From Silanimonas sp021297925 (GTDB taxonomy: Bacteria > Pseudomonadota > Gammaproteobacteria > Xanthomonadales > Xanthomonadaceae): 64,000 nt of DNA. The stretch is from assembly GCA_027532825.1 (NCBI GenBank), contig JAPZTL010000009.1:124001-188000 (forward strand). The letters run 5' to 3'. The notes under the pieces were generated by a model. It did not search any database, was not told the DNA's origin, and was given only the letters and a program-made list of their open reading frames with translations. Position numbers and translations under genes: made by a program. Shown in pieces: positions 61,703 through 64,000 of the stretch. How positions within the stretch are numbered: position 1 is the stretch's first letter; every line of letters starts with the position of its first letter.

Positions 61703-62806
61703 TCAGGCGAGCACGCCGGGCTGCGCCTGGCCGTCGCGCACGAAAGGATATTTCACGACGCGCACCGGGATGCGCTTGCCGCGGATGTCGACTTCGACCG
61801 TGCCCAGTTCGCCGCCCGGCACGCGGGCCAATGCGATCGAGCGGCCCAAGGTGGGGGAGAAGGTGCCGGAGAGGATCTCGCCGACGCCGCTCGCGGCATG
61901 GACGGGCTGGCCGTGGCGCAGCACGCCCTTCTCGTCCATGACGAGGCCGATGGTCTGGCGCGGCACCCCGGCGGCTTTCTGAGCCTCCAGCACGGCGCGG
62001 CCGGTGAAGTCGCGACCTTCGTCGAAGGCCACCGTCCACGCGAGGCCAGCCTCGAGCGGGCTCACCGTCTCGTCCATGTCCTGGCCGTACAGGGCCATGC
62101 CGGCCTCGAGGCGAAGCGTGTCGCGGGCACCAAGGCCGGCAGGTCCCACACCGGCGCGCTCCAGCGCTTCCCAGAGCGCGACCGCGTCGGCTTCCGGGAC
62201 GATCACTTCGAAACCGTCCTCGCCGGTGTAGCCGGTGCGGGCCACGAACAGCGGACCCCGCGGCCCCGACACTTCGGCGGCGGCGAAGCGGCCGAGCGCC
62301 AGGACCGCGGCGCCGGCGTCAGCCGACAACAGCGAAGCGAACTTGGCGCGGGCGTTCGGGCCCTGCACCGCGATCATCGAGAGCTCCGGGCGCTCCTGCA
62401 CGGAGACGCCGAAGGGCTTGGCCTGCGATTCGATCCATGGCAGGTCCTTGTCGCGGGTGGCGGCATTGACCACCACGCGGAACCACGACTCGCCCATGAA
62501 ATAGACGATCAGGTCGTCGATGACGCCGCCCTCGGGGGTGAGCATGCAGGCGTAGAGGGCCTTGCCGGGCACCTTGAGCTTGTCGACCGAATTGGCGACG
62601 AGCTGGCGAAGGAAGGCACGGACCCGCTCGCCGCGGAGGTCGACGACGGTCATGTGCGAGACGTCGAACATGCCGGCGTCGCGACGGACGAGGTGGTGCT
62701 CCTCGATCTGCGAGCCGTAGTTCAGCGGCATGTCCCATCCGCCGAAGTCGACCATGCGGGCACCGCGGGCGCGGTGGGTGGCGTTGAGGATCGTGGACTT
62801 CGTCAT
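61703..62806 (-). CDS. gcvT: Glycine cleavage system aminomethyltransferase (T protein)
   Basis: GcvT transfers the aminomethyl carbon to tetrahydrofolate and releases ammonia. The 367-residue protein has the FGGWDMPLNYGSQIEEHHLVRRDAG start, the DVSHM block and the YTGEDGFEVIVP block. The tetrahydrofolate link ties it to the folA and thyA genes here in metabolism, not in an operon. The 69-base gap before it is too short for a glycine riboswitch. Confidence 0.97.
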   Translation of the reverse strand: MTKSTILNATHRARGARMVDFGGWDMPLNYGSQIEEHHLVRRDAGMFDVSHMTVVDLRGERVRAFLRQLVANSVDKLKVPGKALYACMLTPEGGVIDDLIVYFMGESWFRVVVNAATRDKDLPWIESQAKPFGVSVQERPELSMIAVQGPNARAKFASLLSADAGAAVLALGRFAAAEVSGPRGPLFVARTGYTGEDGFEVIVPEADAVALWEALERAGVGPAGLGARDTLRLEAGMALYGQDMDETVSPLEAGLAWTVAFDEGRDFTGRAVLEAQKAAGVPRQTIGLVMDEKGVLRHGQPVHAASGVGEILSGTFSPTLGRSIALARVPGGELGTVEVDIRGKRIPVRVVKYPFVRDGQAQPGVLA

Positions 62807-62875
62807 CGCGGGGCGCCGTCTGGGAAGGCCGCGATTATGGACGAATCGCCACTCGGCCGGGCCCGGTCGCCGCGG

Positions 62876-64000
62876 TCAGCGCGCGTCGCCGCGTTCGTCG
62901 CGGAGCAGCCACCACACCGGCAGGGCGCCGACGAGCACCAGCAGGAGCGCGGGCGCAGCCGCCTCGCGCCACAGGCCCTCGGCGGTCCGCGTGTAGACCT
63001 CGATGGCAAGCGTGTCCCAGCCGAACGGGCGAAGCATCAGGGTGGCCGGAAGCTCCTTCATCGCCTCGACGAAGACCAGCACGAATGCGGCAACAAGGCC
63101 GGGGCGCAGGACCGGCCACGCCACCCGCCGCCACCGCGCGGATCGACCGAGGCCGAGCATGGCGGCGGACTCGATGAGGCTGGGCCGGAGGCTGGCCAGC
63201 GCCGCGGCGGCGGCCGACAGACCGACGCGCTGGAAACGCATCAGCAGGGCGAGCACGAGGGCGAACAGGCCGGTGGAGAGCCCCGCCGCCCACGCGCCAA
63301 GGGCCCGCTCGCCCGCCGACAGCGCCCAGAACACAGCGACGGCCATCACCGCGCCGGGGACGGCATAGCCGAGTCCGGCGATCGCGCCGGCAAGCCCCAG
63401 CGCCCGATCGCGCGGCCAGCGGCGCCGCGCGGCGGAGAACGCAAGCCCGATGGCGACGGCGATGACGGCCGTGAGGCCGGCGACCACGACGGTGCCGCGC
63501 ACGGCCGACCACGGCAGGGCGTCGAACGCCGAGGCCCACGGGACCCATGCGAGGAGCAACAGCACCGGCCCGACGACCCCGAGGAACGCGATGGCGAGGG
63601 AACCGAACGTCGCGGCCGCGGCCCACGCGCCGCCCAGACGCTCGCGTTCCGGCGGACGCGCCGTGGCCGCCGGCATGGCCCGCCGGCGCGACACCGCATG
63701 GACGCCAGCGGCGACCAGCACGACGATGCCGAGCATGGCCAGCGCCAGTTGCGCCGCCAGCGCCAGCGAGCCGAGGCTTACCCAGCTCTGGATCACGAGC
63801 GTCGTCAGCGTGTCGCGTCCCAGCAGGCGCACCGCGCCGAAGTCGGCCAGCGTCTCCAGCAGCACGAGGGCGAGCCCCCCCAGCCAGGCGGCGCGCGTGG
63901 CGGGCAGCACGACGCGGACGAAGGCGCGCATCGGCGGATCGCCCAGCGTGCGCGCCGCCTCGTAGGCCGCGGCACCCTGCCGGAGCAGCGCCGCCCGCAT
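62876..64000 (-). CDS. Iron(III)-type ABC transporter permease, N-terminus outside window
   Basis: This is the C-terminal 374 residues of a binding-protein-dependent permease that runs off the right edge, so the start given is only where the window ends. It has an EAARTLGDPP block and LETLADFGAVRLLG near the left end and a second loop ESAAMLGLGRSARWRRVAWP, i.e. two EAA-type loops that contact the ATPase, as in FbpB/SfuB/ThiP-type permeases with two fused halves. The LADFG block is typical of iron(III) permeases such as FbpB. At least nine hydrophobic segments are seen. The ligand is likely iron, though thiamine or another solute cannot be ruled out. Confidence 0.85.
   Translation of the reverse strand: MRAALLRQGAAAYEAARTLGDPPMRAFVRVVLPATRAAWLGGLALVLLETLADFGAVRLLGRDTLTTLVIQSWVSLGSLALAAQLALAMLGIVVLVAAGVHAVSRRRAMPAATARPPERERLGGAWAAAATFGSLAIAFLGVVGPVLLLLAWVPWASAFDALPWSAVRGTVVVAGLTAVIAVAIGLAFSAARRRWPRDRALGLAGAIAGLGYAVPGAVMAVAVFWALSAGERALGAWAAGLSTGLFALVLALLMRFQRVGLSAAAAALASLRPSLIESAAMLGLGRSARWRRVAWPVLRPGLVAAFVLVFVEAMKELPATLMLRPFGWDTLAIEVYTRTAEGLWREAAAPALLLVLVGALPVWWLLRDERGDAR

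Noticed and set aside
62807..62875. Possible glycine riboswitch before gcvT
   Set aside because: Only 69 bases separate gcvT from the upstream permease gene, too short for a tandem or even a single glycine aptamer.

Overview
The window comes from a GC-rich (about 70%), tightly packed chromosome of a gammaproteobacterium, most likely of the order Lysobacterales (Xanthomonadales). The grounds are the divergent ahpC-ahpF/oxyR locus, the lptD-surA-pdxA-rsmA-apaG-apaH run, a 2-gene ubiH/ubiI-type operon, a GTP-type PEP carboxykinase and a large N-terminally plain TonB-dependent receptor. I recognise no rRNA, tRNA, insertion sequence, prophage or CRISPR array. Most genes are chromosomal housekeeping genes, often sharing stop and start bases.

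Layout. 1-2013 is the 5' part of a secreted DUF11-repeat surface protein. 2.1-5.6 kb holds a small unknown gene, dxs (isoprenoids) and prmC. 5.6-9.7 kb is the peroxide-defence locus ahpF/ahpC against oxyR, with a plausible OxyR site between them. 9.6-15.1 kb holds an EamA transporter, glnS, a Cys-rich lipoprotein, a deaminase and rlmM. 15.1-18.2 kb is a ubiquinone hydroxylase operon ending in a short M24 peptidase-like gene. 18.3-20.4 kb is a probable vitamin B12 unit: a BtuM-like membrane protein, a PduO-type adenosyltransferase and an HDAC-family hydrolase. 20.5-27.1 kb is the lptD-surA-pdxA-rsmA-apaG-apaH run. 27.2-33 kb (minus strand) holds folA, a secreted unknown, thyA, lgt, rlmI, terC and dgkA.

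33.1-36.4 kb has a DUF533 (TerB-like) protein, a GYF_2-AIM24 protein, a CBS-domain protein and a GT2 glycosyltransferase. 36.4-37.9 kb is a compact arsenic cassette (arsR, arsC, aquaporin channel) without a recognisable ArsB or Acr3. 37.9-48.5 kb holds mtgA, hslO, a predicted outer-membrane protein, a 990-residue TonB receptor, a DUF4097-like secreted protein, a second HDAC-family protein and pckG. 47.9-52.6 kb is a fatty-acid locus: a TetR regulator divergent from an alpha/beta hydrolase and fadE, with two matching inverted repeats over a strong promoter whose transcript should be leaderless. 52.6-64 kb holds a DUF922 metalloprotease-like gene, an NTP/NDP-carrier-like MFS protein, a GMC oxidoreductase, an M48 peptidase with LemA, a serine hydrolase, a lysine/alanine-rich histone H1-like protein, gcvH, gcvT and the C-terminal part of an iron(III)-type ABC permease.

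No clearly new multi-gene system is obvious. The best leads are the BtuM-like/adenosyltransferase/HDAC unit, the TetR operator pair, the arsenic cassette using a channel, the TerC/TerB-like/AIM24 neighbourhood, and the 735-bp non-coding stretch before the H1-like gene.
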